Shown: positions 24,784 through 34,041, counted from the first letter of the stretch. The stretch: 64,000 nt of DNA from Micromonospora haikouensis (GCF_900091595.1 NZ_FMCW01000001.1:95706-159705); one strand, 5' to 3'. Numbers and translations are program-made. Notes: a model not told the origin generated them from the sequence alone.

Positions 24784-25902
24784 TCAGGAGCGGGTGCAGG
24801 TCATGCCGTTGAGGGTGAAGCTGCTCGGCGACGAGTACGCGCCGCTCAGCGTGCCCTGGTAGCCGAAGGTGGCCGTGCCGCCCGGGGCGAGCGTGCCGTT
24901 GTGGCTGATGTTGCGGGCCGTCACGGCCGAGCCGCTCTGGGACACGGTGGCGTTCCACGAGCCGGTGATCTGCTGCCCGCCCGGCAGGTTGTAGTTGAGC
25001 GTCCAGCCGTTGAGCGTCGCCGTGCCCGTGTTGGTGATCTGCACGTCGGCGGTGAAGCCGTTGTTCCACGAGTTGGCCGTGTACTTCACCGCGCAGGCGC
25101 CGGTGCCCGGGGGAGGCGTCGGGTTGGTGGTGGGCGGGGTGCCGCCGGTGTTGACGCTCTGCGAGAAGTTCGTCACGGCCAGTCCGGCGCCGCCCTGCCA
25201 GGGCTCGAAGCCGGCCTGGATGCTGGTCAGGTACCAGGAGTTGGTGATCGCGCCGCGGTTGCGGGTGTCGTTGATGAAGTGCAGCACGTCGAAGCTCAGG
25301 CTGGGGATCGCCGACGACGCGACGTAGGAGATCACGTTGTTGCCGCCGTTGTTGCCGCGCCAGACCTCCCAGTTGCGGCCGGCGATGTTGGCGTTGCCCA
25401 CCGGGGAGCCGATCGGCTGGATCGGGCCCTGCCGGTTGAGCCAGATCATGATCTCCATCTGGTTCACCCCGTCCCGCTTGGGGCTCGGGTCCAGCCAGAT
25501 GTCGTACGAGGCGTTGTAGATGGCCCCGCTGACGTAGCGGTAGTTGATGCTGCCGGGGGCGCTGCTGATCTGGCTGACCTGCACCGGCAGGTTGGTCCCC
25601 GGCGAGCAGTTCGTGTAGTGGCAGCCGACGAAGATCGACGGGTACGCGGTCGGCGCGCCGTTGGTCGGGCTGCTGCCGTTGAGGGTGGTGATCTCGAAGC
25701 CCGTGCTGGTGGCGTTGATGCACTGCTGGGCGGTGGTGCCCCAGCGGTTGTTCTGCACGACGTACTTGCCGCCGATGACCGTCGAGCCGAACTGCTCGCA
25801 GATCTGGGTGTCGGCGGAGGCGGTGCCGCCGACGGCGACGGCGACGATCGAGGCGGCCGCGAGGAGGCCGGCGGCCGCGAGTGCGCGGAGTGGACGCTTC
25901 AT
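24784..25902 (-). CDS. secreted GH12 endo-beta-1,4-glucanase with CBM2
   Basis: A 372-residue exported cellulase: signal peptide about 1-31 (ends GGTASAD), GH12 domain to about 245, a linker of G, T and P, then a family 2 cellulose-binding module (about 272-372). The catalytic nucleophile is the E of NQMEIMIWLN (about 148) and the acid/base the E of GFEPWQGG (about 233). CBM2 marks are WNNGFTADVQITNTGTATLNGWTL and the two terminal cysteines (GACAV and MTCTRS). It cleaves beta-1,4-glucans outside the cell. ATG at 25902 follows AAGGAG. A CebR-type operator lies just downstream of its probable promoter. Confidence 0.95.
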   Translation of the reverse strand: MKRPLRALAAAGLLAAASIVAVAVGGTASADTQICEQFGSTVIGGKYVVQNNRWGTTAQQCINATSTGFEITTLNGSSPTNGAPTAYPSIFVGCHYTNCSPGTNLPVQVSQISSAPGSINYRYVSGAIYNASYDIWLDPSPKRDGVNQMEIMIWLNRQGPIQPIGSPVGNANIAGRNWEVWRGNNGGNNVISYVASSAIPSLSFDVLHFINDTRNRGAITNSWYLTSIQAGFEPWQGGAGLAVTNFSQSVNTGGTPPTTNPTPPPGTGACAVKYTANSWNNGFTADVQITNTGTATLNGWTLNYNLPGGQQITGSWNATVSQSGSAVTARNISHNGTLAPGGTATFGYQGTLSGAYSSPSSFTLNGMTCTRS

Positions 25903-25968
25903 GATGCTCCTTGCTGCGACGGCGAAACGCTCGGGACGGGTCGGGACGGGACGGGTCGGTGTGCGGTG

Positions 25969-25982
25969 CGGGAGCGCTCCCA
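25969..25982. promoter_or_regulatory. CebR-type operator
   Basis: On the cellulase sense strand TGGGAGCGCTCCCG, 13 of 14 bases identical to the palindrome TGGGAGCGCTCCCA bound by the cellobiose-responsive LacI-family repressor CebR of Streptomyces. It lies 67 bases before the start codon, downstream of a possible promoter (TTGCGC, 16 bases, TAAATG at about 25996-26023), where a bound repressor would block transcription. cebR itself is not in this window. Confidence 0.75.
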
Positions 25983-26008
25983 CGCTCCGCCGACACATTT
26001 ACATGTTT

Positions 26009-26034
26009 GAAACCGTTGCGCAAATGAAACGGTT
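26009..26034. promoter_or_regulatory. possible regulator site: direct repeats TGAAACCG / TGAAACGG
   Basis: TGAAACCG (from 26008) and TGAAACGG (from 26025) repeat with a 17-base period, and AACCGTT/AACGGTT (26011-26017, 26028-26034) form a 7-base inverted repeat. It overlaps the probable -35 region of the cellulase gene and the stop codon of the IclR gene. It could be a binding site for that IclR protein or a second cellulase regulator. Confidence 0.35.
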
Positions 26035-26863
26035 AAGCTAGCGGAGGATCGCCGTTCGGCCCGTCGAACGGCGGCCACGAATCCCCGGCCAGCAGGGGTC
26101 GCCCCGCGCCCACCCGCGCGGCCGCCTCGACCAGCGCGGCGGCCATCCGCGCCCGGGTCTGCGGCCCCAGCCGCGCGACCGGCGCGCAGAGCGCGATCGC
26201 CTCCGTCGCCGGCTGCTGCAGCGGCACCGCCACCGCGACGGCCGCCAGCCCCGGGTCGCACTCCTGCGCCTCCGCCGCCCAGCCCCGCTCGCGCACCGCC
26301 GCCAGCTCGGCGCGCAGCCACGCCGACCCCGTCGCCGTGCTCGCCGTCCGGGCCGGCAGCGGCCAGCTCAGCAGCCGGTCCACCGCGTCGTCCGGCCGCT
26401 GCGCGAGCAGCGCCCGGCCCGCCGCCGTGGCGTGCGCCGGCAGCCGGCAGCCGATCGGGTGGTACGCGCGCAGCGCGTGCGGCGACTCCCGCCGGGCCAG
26501 CAGCACCACCGACCCGCCGTCGAGCCGGAACAGCTGCGCGGTCTCGCCGAACCGGGCCGTCAGCCGGTCGAGCACGCCGCCCAGCAGGCCCGTCGCGCCG
26601 TCGCGCCCCAGGTACGCCGCGCCGACCTCCAGGGCCCGCAGGCCGAGCGCGAACCGGCCGCCGCCGTCGTCGGTCTCCACCCAACCCCGCGACAGCAGGG
26701 TGCGCAGGAGCGCGTGCAGGCTGCTCTTGGGGATGCCGAGCGTCCGGCTCAGCTCGCCCAGTGGGCGCGGGCCGCCGGCCGCCGCCAGCGCCTCCAGCAC
26801 GTCCAGCGTGCGACCGGCCGACTTCACCGCCCGGTGCGCGTCGTCCGCCGTCACCCCCGACAC
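26033..26863 (-). CDS. IclR family transcriptional regulator
   Basis: A 276-residue protein with an N-terminal winged helix (TLDVLEALAAAGGPRPLGELSRTLGIPKSSLHALLRTL, about residues 17-60) and a C-terminal IclR effector domain (RESPHALRAYHPIGCRLPAHATAAGRALLA). IclR proteins bind small metabolites, often acids from sugar or aromatic catabolism. It lies immediately upstream of the cellulase gene on the same strand and may regulate it or the divergent flavin monooxygenase. GTG at 26863 or GTG at 26854 could be the start. Confidence 0.85.
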   Translation of the reverse strand: MSGVTADDAHRAVKSAGRTLDVLEALAAAGGPRPLGELSRTLGIPKSSLHALLRTLLSRGWVETDDGGGRFALGLRALEVGAAYLGRDGATGLLGGVLDRLTARFGETAQLFRLDGGSVVLLARRESPHALRAYHPIGCRLPAHATAAGRALLAQRPDDAVDRLLSWPLPARTASTATGSAWLRAELAAVRERGWAAEAQECDPGLAAVAVAVPLQQPATEAIALCAPVARLGPQTRARMAAALVEAAARVGAGRPLLAGDSWPPFDGPNGDPPLA

Positions 26864-27083
26864 TTTAGTGGTCGTCGATGGATCGGCGCACCGACGGAAC
26901 GGCGTTCACCTCGCGGAACAACTTCTTCGCCCAGCCGGCCGGTCCGTGGGCCGTCCCCCGGCAATCGACGCAACCCGTCGAGGGTCGACCCGCCCGAGAC
27001 GAACGGCCCTGGCGTGCGTCGATCGCACCGAGTAGTGTCTTGCCTCCAACGCGTGCCGCTACCCCCCGGAGGCGTACACCACG

Positions 27084-28190
27084 ATGGGTGGCTCCCCCCT
27101 GCGCATCCTCGTCGTCGGTGCGGGCATCGCCGGTCTGGCCGTGGCCCGGGCACTGCGGAGGGTGGGCCTCCGGCCCGACGTCACCGAGCGCCTGCCGGCC
27201 TCGGCCCTCGTCGACACCGGTCTCTACCTGCCCGGCAACGCGGCCCGCGCCCTGCGCGGGCTCGACCTCGACGGCCCCGTGCGTCCCCTCGGGCAGGTCA
27301 TCCGCCGGCAGTGCTTCCTCGACGCCGCCGGCGACCCGCTCTGCGAGGTCGACCTGGGCTCGCTCTGGGCGGACGTCGGCGAATGCCGCGCGCTGCCCTG
27401 GTCGGAGCTGCACCGGGTGCTGCTCACCGGGGCCGGCGGCGAGGTCCGCCACGACGTCGAGGTGCGGGAGGTCGAGCTGTTGCCGGCCGCCGTCGGCATC
27501 ACCTTCGCCGACGGCACCACCGCCGAGTACGACCTGGTGATCGGCGCCGACGGCCCCCGCTCGGCGGTGCGCGCCCTCGCCGCGCTCGGCGGGCCGCCCC
27601 GCCCGGCCGGGCACGTCGTCTACCGCGGCGTCGTCCGGGGCGGCCCGCGCGTCGACGAGTGGACCGCCCTGCTCGGCCAGCAGGCCGGCTTCCTCGTCGT
27701 GCCGCTCGGGGCCGGCCGGCTCTACTGCTACGCCGACGAGGTGGGCACCGCCGCCCCCGCCGACCCCATCACGCGGCTGACCGAGCTGTTCGGCGCGTAC
27801 GCCGGCCCGGTGCCCGAGGTGCTCGACGCCCTGGAGCAGGTGCACGTCGGCATCACCGAGGAGGTCGAGCTGGGCCGGTGGTCCCGGGGGCGGGTGCTGC
27901 TCGTCGGCGACGCCGCGCACGCCACCGCGCCCACCCTGTCGCAGGGCACCGCCATGGCCCTGGAGGACGCCGTCGTGCTGGCCGAGTCGCTGACCACCAC
28001 CGACACGGTCGAGGAGGCGCTGGTCGCGTACGAGAGCCGCCGTCGGCCGCGTACCCAGTGGGTGCGGGACCGGACCCGGGACCGCAACCGCACCCGCGAC
28101 GTGCCGCCGGCCCTGCGCGACCCGTTCCTGCGCCGGCGCGGGGCGGAGATCTTCGGCGCGCACTACGGGTTGCTGGTCAAGCCGGTGTGA
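27084..28190 (+). CDS. FAD-dependent monooxygenase (PHBH/aromatic hydroxylase family)
   Basis: A 368-residue flavoprotein with the three group A motifs: GxGxxG in RILVVGAGIAGLAVA (residues 8-22), the DG motif in LVIGADGPRSAVRAL (about 153) and GD in VLLVGDAAHATAPTLSQGTAMALEDAVVLA (about 270). It uses NAD(P)H and oxygen to hydroxylate or epoxidise a small molecule, or acts on a pigment. It stands alone between a divergent IclR gene and ctaD. ATG at 27084, with GGAGG about 17 bases upstream, is the family start. Confidence 0.85.
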   Translation: MGGSPLRILVVGAGIAGLAVARALRRVGLRPDVTERLPASALVDTGLYLPGNAARALRGLDLDGPVRPLGQVIRRQCFLDAAGDPLCEVDLGSLWADVGECRALPWSELHRVLLTGAGGEVRHDVEVREVELLPAAVGITFADGTTAEYDLVIGADGPRSAVRALAALGGPPRPAGHVVYRGVVRGGPRVDEWTALLGQQAGFLVVPLGAGRLYCYADEVGTAAPADPITRLTELFGAYAGPVPEVLDALEQVHVGITEEVELGRWSRGRVLLVGDAAHATAPTLSQGTAMALEDAVVLAESLTTTDTVEEALVAYESRRRPRTQWVRDRTRDRNRTRDVPPALRDPFLRRRGAEIFGAHYGLLVKPV

Positions 28191-28394
28191 GCGGGGCCGT
28201 GGGTCGCCCCGGCGCGCGCGGGGCGGTCGGTCGCGCCTCGGTCGCGCCCGCGCGAGCGCGCGCGAACGGGGCGTGATCGTAGCCGGCCACCCCACGCGGC
28301 ACCCCCACCTGCCGGGGACTATCCTCCTTGCGGATGACGGCTCGCAGATAACCAGGGCGTGCCGAGCGGGACAACCCAGAACCGGAGGCCACTC

Positions 28395-30152
28395 GTGACC
28401 ACCGTCGCACCCAAGCCGGTCGTGACCCGGCCCTGGCCGGTCCGAGAGCCGGTCAAGGGGTCGGCAATCGCGCGGCTGCTGCGCACCACGGACGCGAAGC
28501 AGATCGGGATCATGTACATGGTCACCGCGTTCGCGTTCTTCATGATCGGCGGCCTGATGGCGCTGATCATGCGGGCCGAGCTGGCCCGCCCGGGGCTGCA
28601 GTTCCTGTCGCCGGAGCAGTACAACCAGCTGTTCACGATGCACGGCACGATCATGCTGCTGTTCTTCGCGACGCCGATCGTGTTCGCCTTCGCGAACTAC
28701 GTGGTGCCGCTGCAGATCGGCGCCCCGGACGTGTCGTTCCCGCGGCTGAACTCCTTCGCGTACTGGCTCTACCTGTTCGGCGGCACGATGGCGACCGCCG
28801 GCTTCATCACCCCGGGTGGCGCGGCCGACTTCGGCTGGACCGCGTACACCCCGCTGAGCACCGCCGAGCACTCGCCGGGCGTCGGCGCGAACATGTGGGT
28901 CGTCGGCCTGGCCATCTCCGGTCTGGGCACCATCCTCGGCGCGGTCAACCTGATCACCACGATCCTGACCCTGCGCGCCCCCGGCATGACGATGTTCCGG
29001 ATGCCGATCTTCACCTGGAACATGCTGGTCACCAGCCTGCTGGCGATCCTGATCTTCCCGCTGCTGGCCGCCGCGCTCTTCGCGCTCGCCGCCGACCGGC
29101 TGCTCGGCGCGCACGTCTACGACCCGGCCACCGGCGGCCCGATGCTGTGGCAGCACCTCTTCTGGTTCTTCGGCCACCCCGAGGTGTACATCATCGCGCT
29201 GCCGTTCTTCGGCATCATCACCGAGGTCATCCCGGTCTTCTCCCGCAAGCCGATCTTCGGCTACAAGGGGCTGGTCGCCGCGACCATCGCCATCGCCGCC
29301 CTGTCGATGAGCGTCTGGGCGCACCACATGTTCTCCACCGGCCAGGTGCTGCTGCCGTTCTTCAGCTTCCTGAGCTACCTGATCGCCGTGCCGACCGGCA
29401 TGAAGTTCTTCAACTGGATCGGCACCATGTGGCGGGGCCAGATCACTTTCGAGACGCCGATGCTCTTCGCCATCGGCTTCCTGGTGACCTTCCTCTTCGG
29501 CGGCCTCACCGGCGTGATCCTGGCCAGCCCGCCGCTGGACTTCCACGTGCACGACTCGTACTTCGTGGTGGCGCACTTCCACTACGTGCTCTTCGGCACG
29601 ATCGTGTTCGCCGTCTTCGCCGGCATCTACTTCTGGTTCCCGAAGATGTTCGGCCGGATGCTCGACGAGCGCCTGGGTAAGATCCACTTCTGGCTGACGA
29701 TGATCGGCTTCCACACCACGTTCCTGGTGCAGCACTGGCTGGGCAACGAGGGCATGCCCCGGCGGTACGTCGACTACGCGCCCCAGGACGGCTTCACCAC
29801 GCTCAACATGATCTCCACGATCGGGGCGTTCATCACCGGCATCTCGACCCTGCCGTTCATCTGGAACTGCTGGAAGTCGTACAAGACCGGCCCGGTGGTC
29901 GAGGTCGACGACCCGTGGGGCCACGGCAACTCGCTGGAGTGGGCGACCACCTCGCCGCCCCCGCTGCGCAACTTCGACCGGATGCCCCGGATCCGCTCCG
30001 AGCGCCCCGCGTTCGACGCGAAGTTCCCCGAGCTGGCCGCCGGCCAGAGCCTCGCCGGCCCGCCGGAGGGCGGCTCCAAGCCGCTGACCAGCGAATCCGA
30101 CAACGGGGCCAGCTACCAGGAGGACAAGGCGGGCAACCTCGACCAGCGCTGA
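28395..30152 (+). CDS. ctaD: cytochrome c oxidase subunit I
   Basis: A 585-residue, 12-helix haem-copper oxidase subunit. Motifs: the first haem a ligand in [12 protein letters not shown], the CuB site with the His-Tyr crosslink [10 protein letters not shown] (about residue 260), the CuB histidines in WAHHMFSTG, and the haem ligands in [16 protein letters not shown]. It reduces oxygen to water and pumps protons as part of the aa3 oxidase bound to the bcc complex. The GTG at 28395 follows GGAGG; the upstream extension has no family character. The other subunits (ctaC, ctaE, qcr) are not next to it. The C-terminal tail (about 545-585) is hydrophilic. Confidence 0.97.
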   Translation: MTTVAPKPVVTRPWPVREPVKGSAIARLLRTTDAKQIGIMYMVTAFAFFMIGGLMALIMRAELARPGLQFLSPEQYNQLFTMHGTIMLLFFATPIVFAFANYVVPLQIGAPDVSFPRLNSFAYWLYLFGGTMATAGFITPGGAADFGWTAYTPLSTAEHSPGVGANMWVVGLAISGLGTILGAVNLITTILTLRAPGMTMFRMPIFTWNMLVTSLLAILIFPLLAAALFALAADRLLGAHVYDPATGGPMLWQHLFWFFGHPEVYIIALPFFGIITEVIPVFSRKPIFGYKGLVAATIAIAALSMSVWAHHMFSTGQVLLPFFSFLSYLIAVPTGMKFFNWIGTMWRGQITFETPMLFAIGFLVTFLFGGLTGVILASPPLDFHVHDSYFVVAHFHYVLFGTIVFAVFAGIYFWFPKMFGRMLDERLGKIHFWLTMIGFHTTFLVQHWLGNEGMPRRYVDYAPQDGFTTLNMISTIGAFITGISTLPFIWNCWKSYKTGPVVEVDDPWGHGNSLEWATTSPPPLRNFDRMPRIRSERPAFDAKFPELAAGQSLAGPPEGGSKPLTSESDNGASYQEDKAGNLDQR

Positions 30153-30173
30153 CCCGCCCCGGTCAACCCGTAC

Positions 30174-30209
30174 GACGGGCGCCGCACCCCCAGGGGTGCG
30201 GCGTCCGTC
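30174..30209. terminator. ctaD terminator
   Basis: Ten-base perfect stem GCCGCACCCC (30181-30190) / GGGGTGCGGC (30193-30202) with loop CA, extended by GACGG/CCGTC, 22 bases after the ctaD stop codon. Confidence 0.75.
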
Positions 30210-30383
30210 GCCGTCCGGGCCCTTCCACCCGAGGCCAGGCGCTGCCCCGAACGCGCTGTCCCACCGCGCTGCCCCCACGGCCTGCCCCGCCGCGTGCCCT
30301 GCGGGCTGCGCGCGCCACCTCCCGCCACCCGCCTCCCACCACCCGCCTCCTGACGAGGGGCGAGCACTGGGCGCCCCCACTGC

Positions 30384-30443
30384 GGTGATCAAGAGGTTCA
30401 CGTCACCGTTGAGATCAACTTTGACACTCTTCTCTTGATCACC
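30384..30443. repeat. 60-base inverted-repeat element GGTGATCAAGAG...CTCTTGATCACC
   Basis: Perfect 12-base arms at 30384-30395 and 30432-30443 around 36 bases that contain a second small dyad, GTTGAGATCAAC. The interior is A/T richer than the surroundings. It resembles a dispersed element of Micromonospora genomes that I recall but cannot verify here. Confidence 0.6.
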
Positions 30444-30547
30444 GGGACGACTGGGCGGCGCGCGACGGCTGGAGCGTCCCGCCGGGATTAGGCCCGGCTA
30501 ACCCGCCCCCGCCTGCCCCGTCCCGGCCAGCCCGCTTGGGCCGCTCG

Positions 30548-30564
30548 CCATGTCGGCGACATGG
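30548..30564. repeat. CCATGTCGGCGACATGG palindrome
   Basis: Perfect 8-base arms around one central G. Followed by GCGGGG, as is the sister copy at 30592-30604. Confidence 0.55.
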
Positions 30565-30591
30565 CGGGGTTGGAGGGGGTGGGATACCGCT

Positions 30592-30604
30592 ATGTCGCCG
30601 ACAT
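30592..30604. repeat. ATGTCGCCGACAT palindrome
   Basis: The same 6-base arms as at 9351-9363 and 30548-30564 with central C; GGCGGGG follows, so this and the previous copy form a direct repeat 43 bases apart. Confidence 0.55.
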
Positions 30605-30679
30605 GGCGGGGCGATCAGGCGCGGGGCGGCGGTGCCGACCGGCCCCCACCGTGCACGCCGTGTCACCGTGCCCAGCGGG

Positions 30680-32056
30680 TCAACCGGTGACGCCGGGGCC
30701 GGCGGAGGCCGATGCAGCAGGAGCCGGTGACGCGGGGACCGGTTCGGCCGGAAGCGGCGGGATCGGGTCCGACGCGGGAGCCGGGGCGGCCACCGTCGGA
30801 GTGGCCACGGTCGGGGTGGCCACGGTCGGGGTGGCCACGGTCGGGGTGGCCACGGTCGGGGTGGCCACGGTCGGAGTGGCCATCGTCCGAGTGGTGCGGC
30901 GGCGCAGTTCGGCGGGGAGCACGGCGGCGGCGACCAGCAGCCCGATCGCGCCGGTGACCACGAAGCCCCACGGCGGGGCGGAAGCGTCGATGACCGCGCC
31001 GGCCAGCGGCGCACCGAGGGCGATGCCGACCGTCACCGCCGAACCGTGCAGGCCCATCGCCTCGCCCCGCACGTCGGCGGGGACGAGCCGGCTGACCGTG
31101 TCGGCCGTCGCGGCGAGCGTCGGCGCGCAGAGCATCCCGGCCGGGACGAGGGCGAGGCAGAGCAGCCACCAGTGCGCCCCGCCGAGCCCGACGGGGATGG
31201 TGCACAGGCTGAGCACCGCGACCAGGGCCAGGGGCGAGACCGGGCGGCTGACCGCGCCGTACGCGAAGCCGCCGACCAGCGACGCGACCGCCCACGCGGC
31301 GAGCACCACCCCGGTCCAGCCGACCTCGCCGCCGGCACGCAGCACGGCGACCACCGCGACGTCGGTGCCCCCGAGCACCAGGGTCGTGGCGAGGCTCACG
31401 GCGAGGACGGCGACCAGCCTGCCGGTCAGCCACTCCCGGCCGGGCACCCGTCGCCGCTGCGTGGCGGGCTCGTCGGCGGCGCGGGTGGGCGGGTCGAGCA
31501 GCCAGAGGGTGACGCCGGCGGCGACGATGCCCGCGCCGACCGCGTAGAGGGTGACCCGGGCGGACACGGCGGTGGACATCGCCACGGCGAGGGCCGGGCC
31601 GACCATGAACGACAGCTCCATCGACATCGAGTCCAGCGCGTACGCTGGGCGGCGGTGCTCGGGCGGCGCGAGCGCGGCGATGGACTGCCGGATCACCGAG
31701 AAGATCGGCAGGGCGAGCAGGCCGGCGACGAACGCCGCCGGCAGCAGCACCGGGTACGGCAGCGTCGGCGCGGTGGACCAGAAGATCGCCTCGGCGACGG
31801 TGGTCAGCACGAGCACCGGCCGCAGGCCGCGCCGGTCGACGAGCCGGCCGAGCAGCGGGCCGCCGAGCGCCGCGCCGACGGTCATCGCCGCACCGACCAG
31901 GCCGGCCGCGCCGTAGCCCCGGCCGAGGTCGAGCACCACGTGGAAGGTGATGGTCACTCCGGTCGCGGTGAGCGGGACGCGGGCGAGCACGGACACCAGC
32001 AGCAGCGACCGGAGGCCGGGCAGGGCGAGCGCCTGCCGGTAGGGCGACATGTTCAC
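30680..32056 (-). CDS. MFS transporter with TVATP-repeat tail
   Basis: A 458-residue 12-helix major facilitator. The loop 2-3 signature GPLLGRLVDRRGLRPVL (about residue 68) and an internal repeat around 270 are present. It resembles drug/proton antiporter-like permeases; the substrate is unknown. The C-terminal 70 residues after RRRTTRT are cytoplasmic and unusual: about six copies of the pentapeptide TVATP, encoded by 15-base units at about 30788-30886, followed by an alanine- and proline-rich end. GTG at 32056 has GGAGG twelve bases upstream; an ATG follows two codons later. Confidence 0.85.
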   Translation of the reverse strand: MNMSPYRQALALPGLRSLLLVSVLARVPLTATGVTITFHVVLDLGRGYGAAGLVGAAMTVGAALGGPLLGRLVDRRGLRPVLVLTTVAEAIFWSTAPTLPYPVLLPAAFVAGLLALPIFSVIRQSIAALAPPEHRRPAYALDSMSMELSFMVGPALAVAMSTAVSARVTLYAVGAGIVAAGVTLWLLDPPTRAADEPATQRRRVPGREWLTGRLVAVLAVSLATTLVLGGTDVAVVAVLRAGGEVGWTGVVLAAWAVASLVGGFAYGAVSRPVSPLALVAVLSLCTIPVGLGGAHWWLLCLALVPAGMLCAPTLAATADTVSRLVPADVRGEAMGLHGSAVTVGIALGAPLAGAVIDASAPPWGFVVTGAIGLLVAAAVLPAELRRRTTRTMATPTVATPTVATPTVATPTVATPTVATPTVAAPAPASDPIPPLPAEPVPASPAPAASASAGPGVTG

Positions 32057-32122
32057 GACGGTGGGACACCTCCGCCCGACATCCTCGACCGGGGGTGTGA
32101 CACCCGCCAGCGGATTACCCGC

Positions 32123-32704
32123 TCAGGTGGCCGTGATCACCGGCGTGCCGGTCATCACCACCCCGGCGCCGTCCATCGCCCGGAGGGCGACGTCCAGGGT
32201 CGCGGGCGCCACGGCGGCGGTGAGGTCGAGCAGCACGGTGGTGGCGAACCCCTCCCGGGCGGCGTCCAGGGCGGTGGCCCGGACGCAGTGGTCGGTGGCG
32301 ACGCCGACCACGTCGACCCGGGCGACCCCGCGGGCGCGCAGCCAGTCGGCGAGGCGCTCGCCGTCTGCGGCGTGCCCCTCGAAGCCGGAGTATGCCGCCG
32401 CGTGCTCGCCCTTGTGGAAGATCGCCTCGATCCGGTCGGTGGCCAGCTCGGGGTGGAACTCCGAGCCGGGCGTGCCGACGACGCAGTGCGCGGGCCAGGA
32501 GTCGACGTAGTCGGGCGGGTTGCCGAAGTGCGCGCCCGGGTCCACGTGGTAGTCCTTCGTCGCCACCACGTGGTCCCAGCGGTCGGGCTCGGTGGCCAGC
32601 AGCCGGGAGATCCCCGCCGCGACGCCGGCACCGCCGGCCACCGCGAGGGAGCCGCCCTCGCAGAAGTCGTTCTGCACGTCGACGATGATCAGCGCGTTCG
32701 CCAT
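32123..32704 (-). CDS. pncA: nicotinamidase
   Basis: A 193-residue cysteine amidase. The catalytic triad is visible as D10 of IIVDVQNDFCEGGSL, K of HKGEHAAAYSGFEG (about 95) and C of VGVATDHCVRATALDA (about 138); the metal site is D and H of KDYHVDPGAHF. It converts nicotinamide to nicotinate. ATG at 32704 follows AAGGAG. It lies 44 bases after pncB on the same strand, so both steps of the Preiss-Handler NAD salvage route are in one operon. Confidence 0.93.
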   Translation of the reverse strand: MANALIIVDVQNDFCEGGSLAVAGGAGVAAGISRLLATEPDRWDHVVATKDYHVDPGAHFGNPPDYVDSWPAHCVVGTPGSEFHPELATDRIEAIFHKGEHAAAYSGFEGHAADGERLADWLRARGVARVDVVGVATDHCVRATALDAAREGFATTVLLDLTAAVAPATLDVALRAMDGAGVVMTGTPVITAT

Positions 32705-32748
32705 GCCAGGGGTGCTCCTTCGCGGTAGGTCGGTGGCGGGCGGGGCGG

Positions 32749-34035
32749 TCAGCCGGCGGGGACGACGGTCACCGGGACCGCCGGGTCGCCGGCGGAGAGC
32801 TTGAGGCCCTCCCAGGGGATCGAGATGAGGCACTGCCGCAGGTGTTCCCGCGACTCGTCCAGCGTGGGCGGCTCGACCGGCTCGCCGCCGGCCACGTACG
32901 TCCGCTGCAGCAGCCGGTCGTGCGGCTGCCGGTCGGGCACGCCCTGCGGCACGATGACCTCCTCGGTCGCCGTGCCGGTGGGCTTGTGCCGGCGTACCGC
33001 GACCTTCCGGCCGCCGATGGTGGCCTTGTGCTCGGAGCGCTTGACCACCGGCCGCCCGGCCACCTCGACCAGCTTGTAGACCAGCCCGGCGGTGGGCGCG
33101 CCGGAGCCGGTGACGACGGCCGTGCCCGCCCCGTACATGTCGACGGGCTCGGCGGCGAGCGCGGCGATGGCGTACTCGTCGAGGTCGCCGGAGACGATGA
33201 TCTTCGTCTCGGTGGCGCCGAGCGAGTCGAGCAGCTCGCGGGACTGCTGGGCGATCACCGCGAGGTCGCCGGAGTCGATCCGGACGGCCCGCAGCTCGGG
33301 CCCGGCCACGGCGATGGCGTTGCGGATGCCCTGGCTGATGTCGTACGTGTCGACCAGCAGCGTGGTGTCCTCGCCCAGCGTGGCGACCTGCGAGGCGAAC
33401 GCGGCCCGCTCGTCGTCGTGCAGCAGGGTGAACGCGTGCGCGGCGGTGCCGGCGGTCGGGATGCCGTAGCGCTGGCCGGCGGCCAGGTTGGAGGTGAACC
33501 GGAACCCGGCGAGGTAGGCGGCCCGCGCCGCGGCGACGGCCGCCTCCTCGTGGGCCCGCCGGGAGCCCATCTCGATCAGCGCGCGGCCCCGCGCGGCGGT
33601 GACCATCCGGGCGGCGGCCGCGGCGACCGCGCAGTCGTAGTTGAGCACCGACAGCACCAGCGTCTCCAGCACGACGCACTCGGCGAAGCCGCCGGAGACG
33701 GTGAGGATCGGCGAGCCGGGGAAGAACAGCTCGCCCTCGGCGTATCCGTCGATGTCGCCGGTGAAGCGGTAACGGGCCAGCCAGTCGGCGCCGGTGTCGT
33801 CGACGACGCCGGTGCGGCGCAGGAAGTCGACCTCGTCGGCGGAGAAGCGGAAGTCGCGGATCATGTCGATCAGCCGGGCGGTGCCTGCCACCACCCCGTA
33901 GCGGCGGCCGGTGGGCAGCCGACGGCTGAAGACCTCGAAGACGCACGGGCGGTCGGCGGTGCCGTCGGCCAGGGCGGCGCTGACCATGGTCAGCTCGTAG
34001 TGGTCGGTCAGCAGCGCGGGGCGAAAGGTGCTCAC
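32749..34035 (-). CDS. pncB: nicotinate phosphoribosyltransferase
   Basis: A 428-residue enzyme beginning ALLTDHYELTMVSAAL and FEVFSRRLPTGRRYGVVAG, with VRIDSGDLAVIAQQSRELLD and IIVSGDLDEY forming the PRPP site. It joins nicotinate and PRPP to nicotinate mononucleotide with ATP hydrolysis. The start is GTG 34035, with a TAGGCT hexamer six bases upstream; the promoter lies in the 16 bases after the luxR stop. pncA follows. The gene sits at one edge of a block shared with M. tuberculosis (pncB1 divergent from clpS), but here two genes are inserted between. Confidence 0.95.
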   Translation of the reverse strand: MSTFRPALLTDHYELTMVSAALADGTADRPCVFEVFSRRLPTGRRYGVVAGTARLIDMIRDFRFSADEVDFLRRTGVVDDTGADWLARYRFTGDIDGYAEGELFFPGSPILTVSGGFAECVVLETLVLSVLNYDCAVAAAAARMVTAARGRALIEMGSRRAHEEAAVAAARAAYLAGFRFTSNLAAGQRYGIPTAGTAAHAFTLLHDDERAAFASQVATLGEDTTLLVDTYDISQGIRNAIAVAGPELRAVRIDSGDLAVIAQQSRELLDSLGATETKIIVSGDLDEYAIAALAAEPVDMYGAGTAVVTGSGAPTAGLVYKLVEVAGRPVVKRSEHKATIGGRKVAVRRHKPTGTATEEVIVPQGVPDRQPHDRLLQRTYVAGGEPVEPPTLDESREHLRQCLISIPWEGLKLSAGDPAVPVTVVPAG

Positions 34036-34041
34036 CTGCCC

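Larger units (their letters stand above)
30210..30679. other. 470-base noncoding region with three palindromes
   Basis: No gene with coding character. It holds the 12-base inverted repeat at 30384-30443 and the two ATGTCG(G/C)CGACAT palindromes at 30548-30564 and 30592-30604, and ends at the stop codon of the convergent MFS gene. Confidence 0.6.

Noticed and set aside
26865..30401. A 1178-codon open frame on the minus strand across the monooxygenase and ctaD genes
   Set aside because: It is the complement of two clearly recognised genes; its translation is low complexity (H, R, G, E, D rich) with no family motif. Long antisense frames are expected at this GC content.
30788..30886. Array of 15-base repeats as a possible regulatory iteron set
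   Set aside because: It codes in frame for TVATP repeats at the end of the MFS transporter.
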